From the NCBI RefSeq assembly GCF_018882205.1, contig NZ_JACVOU010000005.1, forward strand, positions 124,001 through 188,000: a stretch of 64,000 bases of DNA. Direction: 5' to 3'. The DNA comes from Polynucleobacter bastaniensis. Lineage in GTDB: Bacteria > Pseudomonadota > Gammaproteobacteria > Burkholderiales > Burkholderiaceae. Both the position numbers and the translations under genes were made by a program. Below the pieces are notes generated by a model. That model was given only the letters and a program-made list of their open reading frames with translations, had not been told where the DNA came from and made no database searches. Below are positions 9,038 through 17,788 of this stretch, piece by piece; positions within the stretch are counted from its first letter, which is position 1, and each line of letters begins with the position of its first letter.

Positions 9038-9631
9038 ATGCACACAAGCTTAAAACAAGTTCTAGCAATCGCCTTTTCGCTGACTATTGCCCTGCTTTCT
9101 ATCAACACCCATGCTCAAGCACAAGATGGCTACACCGATCTCATTGATGGCGTTAGCTTAGACGGTTGGAACATCATCGGCAGCGCGAATTGGGTCATCG
9201 GCAAAGGAATAGTCGAGGGCAATAAGCCATCCGGATTTTTAGTGAGTAATAAAAGCTATCGGAACTTCATTATTCGCGCTGAATTTTGGGCTGAATCTGA
9301 CACCAATAGCGGAATTTTTATTCGCTGCCAAGATCCCAATAAAGTCACCGCTGGTAATGCTTATGAAATTAATATCTGGGATACACGTCCAGGACAGGAG
9401 TACTCCACCGGGGCCATTGTTGATATTGCCAAGGTCAATCCAATTCACAAAGCTGGTGGGCGCTGGAACACCATGGAAATTACGGCCAATGGACCTCAGC
9501 TCAAAGTAATGATGAATGGGGTGCTTACTGTTACAGATGCTAGAGATAGCAAGTTTTCTGAAGGACCCATTGCTCTTCAGTCCGCCGGTGGCATCATTAA
9601 ATTTAGGAAACTACAAATTAAGGCAATCTAA
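9038..9631 (+). CDS. Exported DUF1080 (3-keto-disaccharide hydrolase-like) protein
   Basis: A 197-residue protein with a clear signal peptide (about residues 1-28, ending ALLSINTHAQA) and a single jelly-roll DUF1080 domain. Family landmarks are the LIDGVSLDGWN opening, NSGIFIRCQDP, YEINIWDTRP, the WNTMEI segment and the closing GPIALQSAGGIIKFRKLQI. Related domains bind or hydrolyse sugars, and some are 3-keto-glycoside hydrolases. The substrate here is unknown. GGAG lies just upstream of the ATG. It is a single-gene unit closed by a terminator, with no carbohydrate genes around it. Confidence 0.85.
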   Translation: MHTSLKQVLAIAFSLTIALLSINTHAQAQDGYTDLIDGVSLDGWNIIGSANWVIGKGIVEGNKPSGFLVSNKSYRNFIIRAEFWAESDTNSGIFIRCQDPNKVTAGNAYEINIWDTRPGQEYSTGAIVDIAKVNPIHKAGGRWNTMEITANGPQLKVMMNGVLTVTDARDSKFSEGPIALQSAGGIIKFRKLQIKAI

Positions 9632-9653
9632 ATTATCTCTAGGTCAATTTACT

Positions 9654-9684
9654 GGGGGCGCCTCAAATAAGGCGGCCCCTTTTA
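9654..9684 (+). terminator. Intrinsic terminator after the DUF1080 gene
   Basis: GGGGGCGCCT and AGGCGGCCCC pair over a short loop with one internal mismatch, followed by TTTTAC. It terminates the plus-strand DUF1080 transcript. Confidence 0.8.
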
Positions 9685-9745
9685 CTTAGATAGGGGCAAG
9701 TCACAGAGCGGTGAAATCAGTGCTAGCGACAAAGTAGCGCTTTTA

Positions 9746-10093
9746 TTAAACATAGATTTCATACCTATCAGCACAAACTATTGGACGTAATGCTCTTGCG
9801 TGCTTGTGCATCTTGACGATACCGTAATTTGACATCGTCTTAAGGGTGCGAGATAGATTACCCTGCTTGCGTCCAGTTAATTCCGCCAACTCTGAAATCG
9901 AGATCGGCTTTGATTCGCGAATGACGTTTAATAGCGCACGATTTTCATCGCTGAGAACTTGGGCTAATGAGCGCATTGAGGTAAACCATATTTTGGGATC
10001 GCTCGGTTGAACTTTCAGCTGACCCTTAGCTACCATCAGAACGCGCTGACGCATTTGTTGCTGAGATGCAATTCCTATCTTAATTACTTTCAT
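9746..10093 (-). CDS. Winged-helix antitoxin-like regulator (HVO_A0114/TumA type)
   Basis: A 115-residue protein whose middle and C-terminus form a winged helix-turn-helix: RALLNVIRESKPISISELAELTGRKQGNLSRTLKTM (roughly residues 53-88) followed by a wing. This is the pattern of the small HTH proteins paired with TumE-like toxins. Its start overlaps the stop of the upstream toxin gene by ATGA, so the two are translationally coupled. The likely role is neutralising the partner and repressing the pair by binding the palindrome upstream. The pairing is inferred from family knowledge and gene order. Confidence 0.75.
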   Translation of the reverse strand: MKVIKIGIASQQQMRQRVLMVAKGQLKVQPSDPKIWFTSMRSLAQVLSDENRALLNVIRESKPISISELAELTGRKQGNLSRTLKTMSNYGIVKMHKHARALRPIVCADRYEIYV

Positions 10094-10443
10094 TTGTCTC
10101 TCGCCAATCTTAAGGTCTTATCAACATCCTCAAAAAAATCCTTTAATAATTGATAGGCATTCTTAAAATCATAACTTGTTCCCAGATCTGTCGCACAACG
10201 ATGCTTGTGATCATATGGAAGCTTACGATTTGCATAGCCAGCAAACTTTGTCGCATGAGCATTGTCATAACCTAATATTCGAACTCCCCGAGGGTTATGT
10301 AAAGTTAAAGAATATCGAATTCCATGGGGAATAGAAGCAGTCGCCTCAACCTCCCATGCCTCTATCTTTACCCAATACCCACCCTCCTGATCCAAGACCT
10401 GCCCATGCAAATCTAATAAGACATTCTTACCAAGTGATTTCAT
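10090..10443 (-). CDS. TumE-like (DUF6516) putative toxin
   Basis: A 117-residue protein that fits the DUF6516/TumE toxin family: an N-terminal beta strand region (VLLDLHGQVLDQEG), a central RYSLTLHNPRGVRILGYDN element and a C-terminal YDHKH...YDFKNAYQLLKDFFEDV segment. The biochemical activity of this family is poorly defined. It is the first gene of a two-gene operon, overlapping its HTH partner by 4 bases. The start codon lies only 7 bases from a perfect inverted repeat, so the transcript may have a very short leader and no strong ribosome site is visible. Confidence 0.72.
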   Translation of the reverse strand: MKSLGKNVLLDLHGQVLDQEGGYWVKIEAWEVEATASIPHGIRYSLTLHNPRGVRILGYDNAHATKFAGYANRKLPYDHKHRCATDLGTSYDFKNAYQLLKDFFEDVDKTLRLARDK

Positions 10444-10450
10444 TGCCTAA

Positions 10451-10471
10451 ATATATCAACTAATGATATAT
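10451..10471. promoter_or_regulatory. Palindromic operator of the TumE-like operon
   Basis: ATATATCA (10451-10458) and TGATATAT (10464-10471) are perfect inverted repeats around ACTAA, 7 bases upstream of the toxin start. A third TTGATA copy lies further upstream on the minus strand. The position over the promoter region fits autoregulation by the HTH partner. Confidence 0.6.
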
Positions 10472-10521
10472 CAAAAGTATCAACCTCTATAGGAATGGGG
10501 GAATAGTACTGCTACCTGTTT

Positions 10522-10824
10522 TTATGCAGGCGGAAAACCAACCTTTTGTTGCCAGCTATTGTTAAACACATGAATGACCGGCTTTTCATAGACTCCTGCT
10601 TTGGTGAATGGCTCATCTGCTAGCCAAGCCTCAACAGCTGCCTTGCTTGGAAAATCCATCGCTAACAAGCTACCCACTGTTGTCTTGCCATCTTCAGAAG
10701 TCAGTGGGCCAGCAAAGGCCATCTTGTCTGCAAACTTACCTAAGTAAGCGCGATGCTCGGGTCGCACCTGAATGCGTAATTCTGCTGTACCGGGACGATC
10801 CATTAACAGGATTGCAAAGATCAC
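10522..10824 (-). CDS. YciI family protein
   Basis: A 100-residue YciI-like protein with the ferredoxin-like alpha/beta fold typical of the family: the N-terminal MIFAILLMDRPGTAELR strand, a RPEHRAYLGKF helix where the conserved histidine lies, GPLTSEDGKTTVGSLLAMD, and AWLADEPFTKAGVYEKPVIHVF near the end. YciI proteins are small cytosolic proteins, some with proposed dehydrochlorinase-like activity. The role here is unknown. It stands alone between the toxin pair and the phasin gene. Confidence 0.88.
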   Translation of the reverse strand: MIFAILLMDRPGTAELRIQVRPEHRAYLGKFADKMAFAGPLTSEDGKTTVGSLLAMDFPSKAAVEAWLADEPFTKAGVYEKPVIHVFNNSWQQKVGFPPA

Positions 10825-10870
10825 GTTTTCTCCTCATTAGCTCTAAAACATCCATCTTACGGCAAGCGGA

Positions 10871-10897
10871 AAAAGAAAAACCGCCCTAAGGCGGTTT
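10871..10897 (-). terminator. Intrinsic terminator of the phasin gene
   Basis: AAACCGCC (10878-10885) and GGCGGTTT (10890-10897) form a perfect 8-bp stem with a 4-base loop. On the minus strand it is followed by TTTTTCTTTT. It lies 25 bases after the phasin stop. Confidence 0.9.
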
Positions 10898-10921
10898 CTC
10901 GCGCAAAGCTATTAAAACGAA

Positions 10922-11494
10922 TTAAGCAGCTTTACGGCTTTTAGCAGCTGGCTTAGCTACTGCGTATTGGCCTTGAAAGTTAGCCATTGCAGCATCAACA
11001 CTTTTCTCAAAGTTTGCGAAAGCATCAGTTGCTGAAGCGCGAACTTGGTCAAACTGTTGGAGTGAAGTTTCAAATACAGTTTTGAATGCAGATACAAATG
11101 CCTCAGAACCAGCAGGAGCTGTCTTAGTAGCTTCTTTAACAAACTTAACCATGTCAGCGCGTACATCATCAATGGATGCATCAACTACTTGAGCAACTTC
11201 TTTATTGCTGTTACGCACAACTTTGTTTACCTTAGCTTGGTAAGCAGCAGCGTACTTAGCAGCTTCTTGTGCTGTTTCTGGCTGAACCAATTTTGCCAAT
11301 TGTTGTACATCTTTAACTGCCAACAATTGAGCGCTTGCATCTTGAGCAACAACTAAAGCATCTTTAGCGGTAGCTTGGTTGATTTCAGCTAATTCTTTTG
11401 CGCTTTCAACAGCTACTTGAGCCAAGAACTTTGCGTTTTCAACAGCTTTAGTTTGAGCTTGTGTCATTTGGTCGTTTAATTGATTTTGGAACAT
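10922..11494 (-). CDS. Phasin family protein (PHA granule-associated)
   Basis: Phasins coat polyhydroxyalkanoate granules and control their size. The 190-residue product from the ATG at 11494 (AGGAAAA just upstream) starts MFQNQLNDQMTQAQ and is almost entirely amphipathic helix, rich in Ala, Gln, Lys and Val, with the family pattern of alternating hydrophobic heptads. The end is a basic KPAAKSRKAA tail. A longer frame to 11548 exists but would start inside the promoter region. Two TGCA-type repeats lie just upstream, possible PhaR sites. No PHA synthase is in the window. Confidence 0.88.
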   Translation of the reverse strand: MFQNQLNDQMTQAQTKAVENAKFLAQVAVESAKELAEINQATAKDALVVAQDASAQLLAVKDVQQLAKLVQPETAQEAAKYAAAYQAKVNKVVRNSNKEVAQVVDASIDDVRADMVKFVKEATKTAPAGSEAFVSAFKTVFETSLQQFDQVRASATDAFANFEKSVDAAMANFQGQYAVAKPAAKSRKAA

Positions 11495-11533
11495 GGTGGT
11501 TTTCCTAACTTTTATAAAATTGATAAAAAATGT

Positions 11534-11575
11534 ATTGCAATGCACCATTCTAAAAAGTTTTTTTATTGCACTGCA
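11534..11575. promoter_or_regulatory. Phasin upstream operator-like repeats
   Basis: ATTGCAATGCA (11534-11544) and ATTGCACTGCA (11565-11575) are near-identical and 31 bp apart, about three helical turns, just upstream of the phasin start. TGCA-rich dyads are typical of PhaR-controlled phasin promoters, so these are candidate PhaR operators. No PhaR gene is in the window. Confidence 0.5.
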
Positions 11576-11600
11576 AGGTTTATTTGCGGCGACGCAACAA

Positions 11601-11641
11601 AAACATCAAAAACCCCCTTTTTTGATTAAAAACAGGGGGTT
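11601..11641 (-). terminator. Terminator downstream of tRNA-Ser
   Basis: AACCCCC (11611-11617) pairs with GGGGGTT (11635-11641), with inner T-run and A-run pairing. On the minus strand the hairpin is followed by TTTTTGATGTTTTTG. It would end the tRNA-Ser transcript before the phasin promoter. Confidence 0.7.
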
Positions 11642-11733
11642 GAGGGGCAAAATAATTTAGCCTGAGATGGTGATTTGGGGCAAAAAACCGAGGAAAAGTA
11701 AAGAAAAATCACCCGAGGGTGGTCTCAAACTAC

Positions 11734-11824
11734 TGGCGGAAGAGGCGGGATTCGAACCCGCGGTAGGCTATTAACCTACGCACGCTTTCCAGGCGTGTGA
11801 CTTAAACCGCTCATCCACCCTTCC
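11734..11824 (-). tRNA. tRNA-Ser (anticodon GGA)
   Basis: Read on the minus strand, the acceptor arms GGAAGGG and CTCTTCC pair (one G-U), followed by discriminator G and an encoded CCA. The anticodon stem GCCTGGAAAGC presents GGA, the T arm holds GGGTTCGAATCCC, and a long variable arm (GTAGGTTAATAGCCTAC) marks it as class II, as expected for serine. The length is 91 bases. It lies 61 bases after the acs stop on the same strand, so it could be read through from acs. Confidence 0.95.
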
Positions 11825-11885
11825 GTACAAGCCGTTGATTATACGTTTGCCAGAAGGGCTTAGCTCTAAAAGCATGATTGGCTAA

Positions 11886-13859
11886 TTAGACAGACTCTTT
11901 GAGTTGCTCCAAAATCGCTGGATTTTCTAGAGTTGAAGTGTCTTGAGTAATCTCTTCACCTTTGGCTATGACACGAAGTAGGCGGCGCATGATCTTGCCT
12001 GAACGTGTTTTAGGTAAGTTATCACCAAAACGAACATCCTTTGGTTTAGCGATCGGACCGATCTCCTTACCCACCCAGTTCCTTAGCTCAGTAGCAATCT
12101 TCTTCGCTTCGTCGCCTGTTGGGCGTCCACCCTTCAGAACTACGAATACGCAAATGGCTTCACCCGTCAGCTCATCGGGATGACCTACTACTGCAGCTTC
12201 AGCAACTAATGGATTAGCAACCAAACATGATTCAATTTCCATCGTACCCATGCGGTGACCAGAGACATTCAAGACGTCATCGATACGACCCGTAATCGTG
12301 AAGTAGCCAGTATCTTTATTGCGAATTGCACCGTCACCTGCCAAATACAAAGTACCGCCCAACTCTTCTGGGAAGTAAGACTTCACGAAGCGATCGGGAT
12401 CACCCCAAATATTGCGAATCATTGAAGGCCATGGACGCTTCACAACCAAAATACCGCCGTGACCATTTGGAACATCTACGCCTGCCTCATCCACAATCGC
12501 CGCCTGAATACCTGGTAATGGCAATGTGCATGAACCTGGAATCATGGGAGTTGCACCAGGCAATGGTGAAATCATATGACCACCAGTTTCGGTTTGCCAG
12601 AAAGTGTCTGCAATTGGGCAACGTGAGCCGCCCACATTCTCGTAGTACCACATCCAAGCTTCTGGATTAATCGGCTCGCCGACTGAACCCAAGAGACGCA
12701 GGGAAGATAAGTCATAACTCTGGGGATGGACTGTTTGATCATTACTCGATGCTTTGATTAATGAACGAATCGCTGTTGGGGCAGTGTAGAAAATCGTTGC
12801 CTTGTGCTTTTGGATCATGTCCCAGAAGCGACCCGCATTAGGGTAAGTTGGAACACCCTCAAACACAATCTCCGTAGCGCCTACTGCGAGTGGGCCATAG
12901 GTAATATAGGAGTGACCTGTTACCCAGCCGATATCAGCAGTGCACCAGAAGACATCATTTGGCTTAATGTCAAAGGTCCACTTCATTGTGAGAATCGCCC
13001 ACAAGAGGTAACCACCAGTAGAGTGTTGAACACCCTTAGGTTTACCTGTTGAGCCAGAGGTATACAGAATAAATAGTGGGTGCTCAGCACTGACCCACTC
13101 TGGCTCGCAAGTAGAAGATTCATTGGCTACGATTTCTTGCATCCAAACATCACGACCCGCTGTCATGGTGACATGATTGCCCGTGCGCTTATTCACGATC
13201 ACATGCTTCACATTAGGACATTCGCCAGTCGACAGGGCTTCGTCACAAATGGCCTTCAAGGGCAATGATTTACCGCCACGGAACTGTCCGTCTGCGGTAA
13301 TCACGGCTACTGCACCCACGTCAATAATTCGATCTCGCAACGCTTGAGCAGAGAATCCACCAAACACAACAGAGTGAATTGCACCAATACGAGCACAAGC
13401 CTGCATCGCAACAACACCTTCGATAGTCATCGCCATGTAAATGATGACGCGGTCACCAGACTTGATGCCCATTTTGCGCAGTGCATTTGCCATTTTGCAA
13501 ACACGCTCTAGTAACTCTTGATAAGTTACGTTGATAACTGATCCATCATCCGCTTCAAAAATAATCGCGATCTTATTGCCAAGACCATTTTCAACTTGGC
13601 GATCTAAACAGTTGTGGGAAGCATTAGTAGTGCCATCTTCAAACCACTTGTAGAAAGGCGCTCTGGATTCATCAAGAACTTTAGTAAAGGGCTTTTTCCA
13701 AAAGACATTCTCTTTAGCAAGGCGACTCCAGAAACCGTCATAATCATTGTTAGCTTCGGCACAGAGCTTGTTGTAAGCGTCCATTCCAGAAATAGCGGCA
13801 GACTTAATAAAGTCTGCAGGTGGGTTAAATACGCGGTTTTCTTGCATCAATGGTTCCAT
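11886..13859 (-). CDS. acs: Acetyl-CoA synthetase (AMP-forming)
   Basis: Acs activates acetate to acetyl-CoA through acetyl-AMP. The 657-residue protein has the usual length and motifs: the [12 protein letters not shown] adenylation loop (around residue 267), the W-x-T-E-T-G motif in [10 protein letters not shown], the hinge [16 protein letters not shown], and the C-terminal RSGKIMRR with the acetylation-regulated lysine. The start is taken at 13859; an internal ATG four codons later, with GGAA at better spacing, is an alternative. It is divergent from the fumarase gene across 166 bases. Acetate use fits a bacterium with storage polymer and a TCA-centred metabolism. Confidence 0.96.
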   Translation of the reverse strand: MEPLMQENRVFNPPADFIKSAAISGMDAYNKLCAEANNDYDGFWSRLAKENVFWKKPFTKVLDESRAPFYKWFEDGTTNASHNCLDRQVENGLGNKIAIIFEADDGSVINVTYQELLERVCKMANALRKMGIKSGDRVIIYMAMTIEGVVAMQACARIGAIHSVVFGGFSAQALRDRIIDVGAVAVITADGQFRGGKSLPLKAICDEALSTGECPNVKHVIVNKRTGNHVTMTAGRDVWMQEIVANESSTCEPEWVSAEHPLFILYTSGSTGKPKGVQHSTGGYLLWAILTMKWTFDIKPNDVFWCTADIGWVTGHSYITYGPLAVGATEIVFEGVPTYPNAGRFWDMIQKHKATIFYTAPTAIRSLIKASSNDQTVHPQSYDLSSLRLLGSVGEPINPEAWMWYYENVGGSRCPIADTFWQTETGGHMISPLPGATPMIPGSCTLPLPGIQAAIVDEAGVDVPNGHGGILVVKRPWPSMIRNIWGDPDRFVKSYFPEELGGTLYLAGDGAIRNKDTGYFTITGRIDDVLNVSGHRMGTMEIESCLVANPLVAEAAVVGHPDELTGEAICVFVVLKGGRPTGDEAKKIATELRNWVGKEIGPIAKPKDVRFGDNLPKTRSGKIMRRLLRVIAKGEEITQDTSTLENPAILEQLKESV

Positions 13860-14025
13860 GCTTCACAGCCCTTCTATTCAATAATCAGTCGTCTTTTTCT
13901 GCAAAAAAGGTGCAGAGTAAGGAAAACGCATCCCAAGACCTAATAAGATAAGTGAAAACACGCTAGATTTGCTCTATGGCAAACCCTTAAAATAGATTAA
14001 ACCTTACACGATTAAGCCAAAAACT

Positions 14026-15549
14026 ATGACAAATATCAAACAAAACGACCTCATCCAAAGCGTGGCGGATGCCTTTCAATTCATCTCTTACTACCACCCC
14101 AAGGACTTTATCTCCGCCATGGGCAAGGCTTATGAGCTTGAACAAGGTGCTGCAGCGAAGGATGCGATTGCGCAGATTTTGACTAACAGCCGGATGTGCG
14201 CAGAAGGGCATCGCCCCATGTGTCAGGACACTGGCATTGCAGTCGTTTTTCTCAAAATTGGTATGAATGTTCAATGGGGCGATGCCACCATGAGCGTCAG
14301 TGAAATGGTAAATGAAGGTGTTCGTCGCGCTTACATGAACCCAGATAACCCACTACGCGCATCCGTTCTGACTGATCCAGCGGGTAAACGCAAAAACACT
14401 GGCGACAACACCCCGGCCGTTGTTCATTACGAAATCGTCCCAGGCGATGGTGTTGAAGTCATTTGCGCGGCCAAAGGTGGTGGCTCTGAGAACAAAGCCA
14501 AGATGGTCATGCTTAACCCCTCGGATTCGATCGTTGACTGGGTAGTCAAGACAGTTCCGACGATGGGTGCGGGCTGGTGCCCTCCCGGCATCTTAGGTAT
14601 TGGTATTGGCGGAACCCCAGAGAAAGCCATGTTGATGGCCAAAGAGTCATTGATGGGCCCAGTAGATATTCAAGAGCTTTTTGCTCGTAGGCCACAAAAT
14701 CGTGTTGAGGAACTCCGTTTAGAGATTTTCGATAAAGTAAACAAGCTTGGTATTGGTGCTCAAGGTTTAGGTGGCCTTACTACCGTTCTTGATATCAAAA
14801 TCATGGACTACCCAACCCATGCAGCCTCACTGCCGGTGGCGATGATTCCGAACTGCGCCGCTACCCGCCACATTCACTTTCATTTACATGGTGACGGCCC
14901 CGCTAAATTAGAGGCGCCTGCATTATCTGATTGGCCAGACGTCACTTGGACTCCAGACACTAAAAAATCAAAGCGTGTGAACTTAGATACTTTGACCGCT
15001 GAAGAAGTGGCTGGTTGGAAAGAAGGAGAAACACTTCTCCTAAATGGCAAAATTTTGACTGGTCGTGATGCAGCACATAAGCGCATTGCCGACATGCTTG
15101 CTAAAGAAGAAGAATTACCGGTAAGTTTTAAGAACCGTGTGATCTATTACGTTGGTCCAGTAGACCCAGTAGGTAATGAAGCAGTGGGTCCAGCAGGTCC
15201 AACAACCTCAACTCGCATGGATAAGTTCACTGAGATGATGCTGGCCCAAACTGGCTTGATCTCCATGATTGGTAAAGCGGAGCGTGGTCCAACTGCTATT
15301 GAAGCGATTAAGAAACATAAGTCCGCTTACTTGATGGCCGTGGGTGGCGCAGCTTACTTGGTTTCAAAAGCCATTCAGACAGCAAAGGTAGTGGGCTTTG
15401 CTGACCTCGGCATGGAAGCGATTTATGAGTTCGATGTCAAAGATATGCCAGTAACAGTAGCAGTCAGTTCTGCCGGCATCTCTATGCATGAGACCGGTCC
15501 CAAAGAGTGGCAAGCAAAGATTGCTGGAATTCCAGTCGTGATTGCTTAA
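14026..15549 (+). CDS. Class I fumarate hydratase (iron-sulfur)
   Basis: A 507-residue, single-polypeptide class I fumarase that interconverts fumarate and malate with an oxygen-sensitive [4Fe-4S] cluster. Family landmarks are RPMCQDTGIAVVF and IPNCAATRHIHFHL, which carry cluster cysteines, and the C-terminal domain with YYVGPVDPVGNEAVGPAGPTTSTRMD, GKAERGPTAIEAIKKH and LGMEAIYEF. Both alpha and beta domains are present. The promoter should lie in the 166-base gap shared with acs, though no clear boxes were chosen. murI follows within about 41 bases on the same strand. Confidence 0.95.
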   Translation: MTNIKQNDLIQSVADAFQFISYYHPKDFISAMGKAYELEQGAAAKDAIAQILTNSRMCAEGHRPMCQDTGIAVVFLKIGMNVQWGDATMSVSEMVNEGVRRAYMNPDNPLRASVLTDPAGKRKNTGDNTPAVVHYEIVPGDGVEVICAAKGGGSENKAKMVMLNPSDSIVDWVVKTVPTMGAGWCPPGILGIGIGGTPEKAMLMAKESLMGPVDIQELFARRPQNRVEELRLEIFDKVNKLGIGAQGLGGLTTVLDIKIMDYPTHAASLPVAMIPNCAATRHIHFHLHGDGPAKLEAPALSDWPDVTWTPDTKKSKRVNLDTLTAEEVAGWKEGETLLLNGKILTGRDAAHKRIADMLAKEEELPVSFKNRVIYYVGPVDPVGNEAVGPAGPTTSTRMDKFTEMMLAQTGLISMIGKAERGPTAIEAIKKHKSAYLMAVGGAAYLVSKAIQTAKVVGFADLGMEAIYEFDVKDMPVTVAVSSAGISMHETGPKEWQAKIAGIPVVIA

Positions 15550-15590
15550 GTTACCTATTAACTCAGCCACTCTTAGTTAAGCGACCTGAC

Positions 15591-16397
15591 TTGGCACTCA
15601 TCGGAGTTTTTGATTCTGGCATTGGAGGCTTATCCATTTTGGATGAGGCTATGCGCCAGCTTCCCGCGCATGACTACATCTATTTAGCTGACTCCATTCA
15701 TGCTCCTTATGGAGAAAAGTCTAGTGAGTGGATAGCTTCGCGCAGTATGGAGCTATGTCAGTACTTAGCAGCGCAAGGATGTGATGCCATTATGGTTGCC
15801 TGTAACACTGCTACTGCCGAAGCCATTGCAGATATTCGTGATGAGCTCAGCAATATTCCGATCATCGGCGTAGAGCCAGGCATCAAGCCTGCAGCAATGC
15901 AGTCAAGTAATGGCATTGTTGGCGTGCTCGCAACTGAGGCTACCCTCAAGAGCGATAAATTTAGTGCTTTACTCGCCACCCTACCCAATTGTCAGTTTGT
16001 TAAACAAGCGGGTGCTGGCTTGGTTCCCCTGATTGAGGCGGGTCAGGCTAATTCTGAAGAAACACTAGAGCTACTTACTGAACATCTAGAACCCATTCAG
16101 GAGGCGGGGGCAGATACTCTGGTTCTAGGATGCACACACTACCCTTTCTTACGAAAAGCCATACGTAAATTATTAGGCGATTCCATTAACCTCATTGATA
16201 CCAGCGAGGCAGTGGTACGCCAACTTAAACGAAAACTAGAGTCACAGGGAATGCAATTAGATGATGGTGAATATGGTTCTATTCAATTCATCAGCAGTAA
16301 AGATGCACAGAACTTACATCAAATGGCGCACGAGCTCATGCAATCAGATCTGGATAAACATAGCATTGACTCTCGTTTAGTGAGATCCTTCACATGA
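15591..16397 (+). CDS. murI: Glutamate racemase MurI
   Basis: MurI makes D-glutamate for peptidoglycan. From the TTG at 15591 the protein has 268 residues, the normal length. The two catalytic cysteine loops are VACNTATAEA and LGCTHYPFL, and the N-terminal GVFDSGIGGLS and ADSIHAPYGEK motifs are intact. An upstream GTG at 15507 would add 28 residues with no family similarity and would overlap the fumarase gene, so TTG, giving MALIGVFDSG, is preferred even though its ribosome site is weak. The stop overlaps the tonB start by ATGA, so tonB is translationally coupled. Confidence 0.92.
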   Translation: MALIGVFDSGIGGLSILDEAMRQLPAHDYIYLADSIHAPYGEKSSEWIASRSMELCQYLAAQGCDAIMVACNTATAEAIADIRDELSNIPIIGVEPGIKPAAMQSSNGIVGVLATEATLKSDKFSALLATLPNCQFVKQAGAGLVPLIEAGQANSEETLELLTEHLEPIQEAGADTLVLGCTHYPFLRKAIRKLLGDSINLIDTSEAVVRQLKRKLESQGMQLDDGEYGSIQFISSKDAQNLHQMAHELMQSDLDKHSIDSRLVRSFT

Positions 16398-17089
16398 GCA
16401 CCTTTTTAAATCGAATGAATGCGCATCTACCGTTCGATAAGACTGAGCGCATCATCATTGGTATTGTTATTGCCTTGCATTTATTATTTCTGATTGGCTT
16501 TCAGAGTGGGATGAAGCCGGACAACGATAGCAATCAAGATGATGCGCGCGTGATGGCCAATCTAGTAAGTCCTGAGGCAGCTAAGCAGCCTGACGCTACT
16601 CCAGCTGCGCCTCCACCTAAACCCAAGCAAGAGCAGAAGAAGAAAACGGTGGATGAAAAATCCACACAGGCACCAACACCGCCACAAACTCAACAACAGA
16701 CTCCCACCCCGCCAACACCCCAACAATCCAAAAGTGAATCCCAGGCTCCGACTGCTACGGTTGCACCAGCCACTACCTCTGGATCTAGTGGCACACCGAT
16801 TCAGACTGATATTGGTAAACTAGTCGTTGTATATCAACCAGATGCAGATGCTTACTACCCTTCTTTTTCTAAAAGATCTGGGGAGCAGGGAGAGGTAGTT
16901 GTGAGACTAATTATTGATGAAGCGGGTAGTGTTGAGGATGTTGCCTTATTGCGTTCCAGCTCATTTCCAAGATTAGACAGAGCAGCAACGGAAATTGGTC
17001 GTCGTTATCGCTTTAAACCATTTTTAGTCAATGGTTCGCCCCAGAGAATTTCTACCAACCTTTTAATTAAATTTAATTTAAAGAATTAA
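16394..17089 (+). CDS. tonB: Energy transducer TonB
   Basis: TonB spans the periplasm and couples the ExbBD proton channel to outer-membrane receptors. The 231-residue protein has one N-terminal membrane helix (IIIGIVIALHLLFLIGF, about residues 21-37), a long Pro/Gln/Lys-rich linker (about 60-120) and a C-terminal TonB domain (GEVVVRLIIDEAGSVEDVALLRSS, then RYRFKPFLVNG). It is followed 4 bases later by exbB and then exbD, a complete energising set. No TonB-dependent receptor is in the window, so the substrate cannot be told. Confidence 0.93.
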   Translation: MSTFLNRMNAHLPFDKTERIIIGIVIALHLLFLIGFQSGMKPDNDSNQDDARVMANLVSPEAAKQPDATPAAPPPKPKQEQKKKTVDEKSTQAPTPPQTQQQTPTPPTPQQSKSESQAPTATVAPATTSGSSGTPIQTDIGKLVVVYQPDADAYYPSFSKRSGEQGEVVVRLIIDEAGSVEDVALLRSSSFPRLDRAATEIGRRYRFKPFLVNGSPQRISTNLLIKFNLKN

Positions 17090-17093
17090 TATT

Positions 17094-17786
17094 ATGAATA
17101 CACCATTTGGCTTAGCAAATTTATGGCTCGAGGGCGATGCAGTGACCCGCTTTGTGGCTATCGCGCTTCTGATCAGCTCTATTGTGACTTGGGTAATTTT
17201 GCTCTCTCGTTTTTGGGATTTGCGTAATTTACGCAAACTCCAGCCTGAGCTCGATCAGTTTTGGCGCGCCACTTCCTATGACCAGGGTCTGAATGCATTT
17301 ACTAGCCATGCAAGCAACCCTTACTATCAAATTGCTAAAGCTGCCAGTGGAGCCTCTACCCACCACCAGAGCCAATCGACCAATCATCGTGAACTGCTGC
17401 AAACACTGAACTACTCTGAGTGGATGGCGAGAAGTCTTAAGAATAGTATTGATGGGGTTGCGGCCCAACTCCAAAAAGGGCTTACTTTCCTTGGCTCAAC
17501 CGGTGCGACCGCACCATTTATTGGCCTGTTTGGAACGGTGTGGGGTATCTACCATGCTTTGATCGCAATCAGCAGCTCTGGTAGTGCGCAAATTGATCAG
17601 GTTGCTGGCCCTATTGGCGAAGCGCTCATCATGACTGCTTTAGGCTTGGCTGTAGCGATTCCAGCAGTATTAGGCTTTAACGCAATTAATCGTGCCAATA
17701 AATTATTGCTTGCTGATCTCAATCGCTTTGGCAATGACCTCCTCGCTTACTTTGTCACTGGTGCCCGTGTGAAGTCCGGAGAATAA
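17094..17786 (+). CDS. exbB: ExbB proton channel subunit (MotA/TolQ/ExbB family)
   Basis: A 230-residue inner-membrane protein with three predicted helices: near residues 18-38, and a pair around 135-190 that includes GLTFLGSTGATAPFIGLFGTVWGIYHAL and the conserved GPIGEALIMTALGLAVAIPAVLGFN, which hold the proton-path residues of the family. It forms the proton channel with ExbD and powers TonB. It sits between tonB and exbD with gaps of 2-4 bases. TolQ is the alternative name, but the tonB neighbour favours ExbB. Confidence 0.93.
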   Translation: MNTPFGLANLWLEGDAVTRFVAIALLISSIVTWVILLSRFWDLRNLRKLQPELDQFWRATSYDQGLNAFTSHASNPYYQIAKAASGASTHHQSQSTNHRELLQTLNYSEWMARSLKNSIDGVAAQLQKGLTFLGSTGATAPFIGLFGTVWGIYHALIAISSSGSAQIDQVAGPIGEALIMTALGLAVAIPAVLGFNAINRANKLLLADLNRFGNDLLAYFVTGARVKSGE

Positions 17787-17788
17787 AT

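Noticed and set aside
15507..15590. A 28-residue N-terminal extension of glutamate racemase from GTG 15507
   Set aside because: It lies inside the fumarase gene, has no ribosome site and shows no family similarity; TTG 15591 gives the normal MurI N-terminus.
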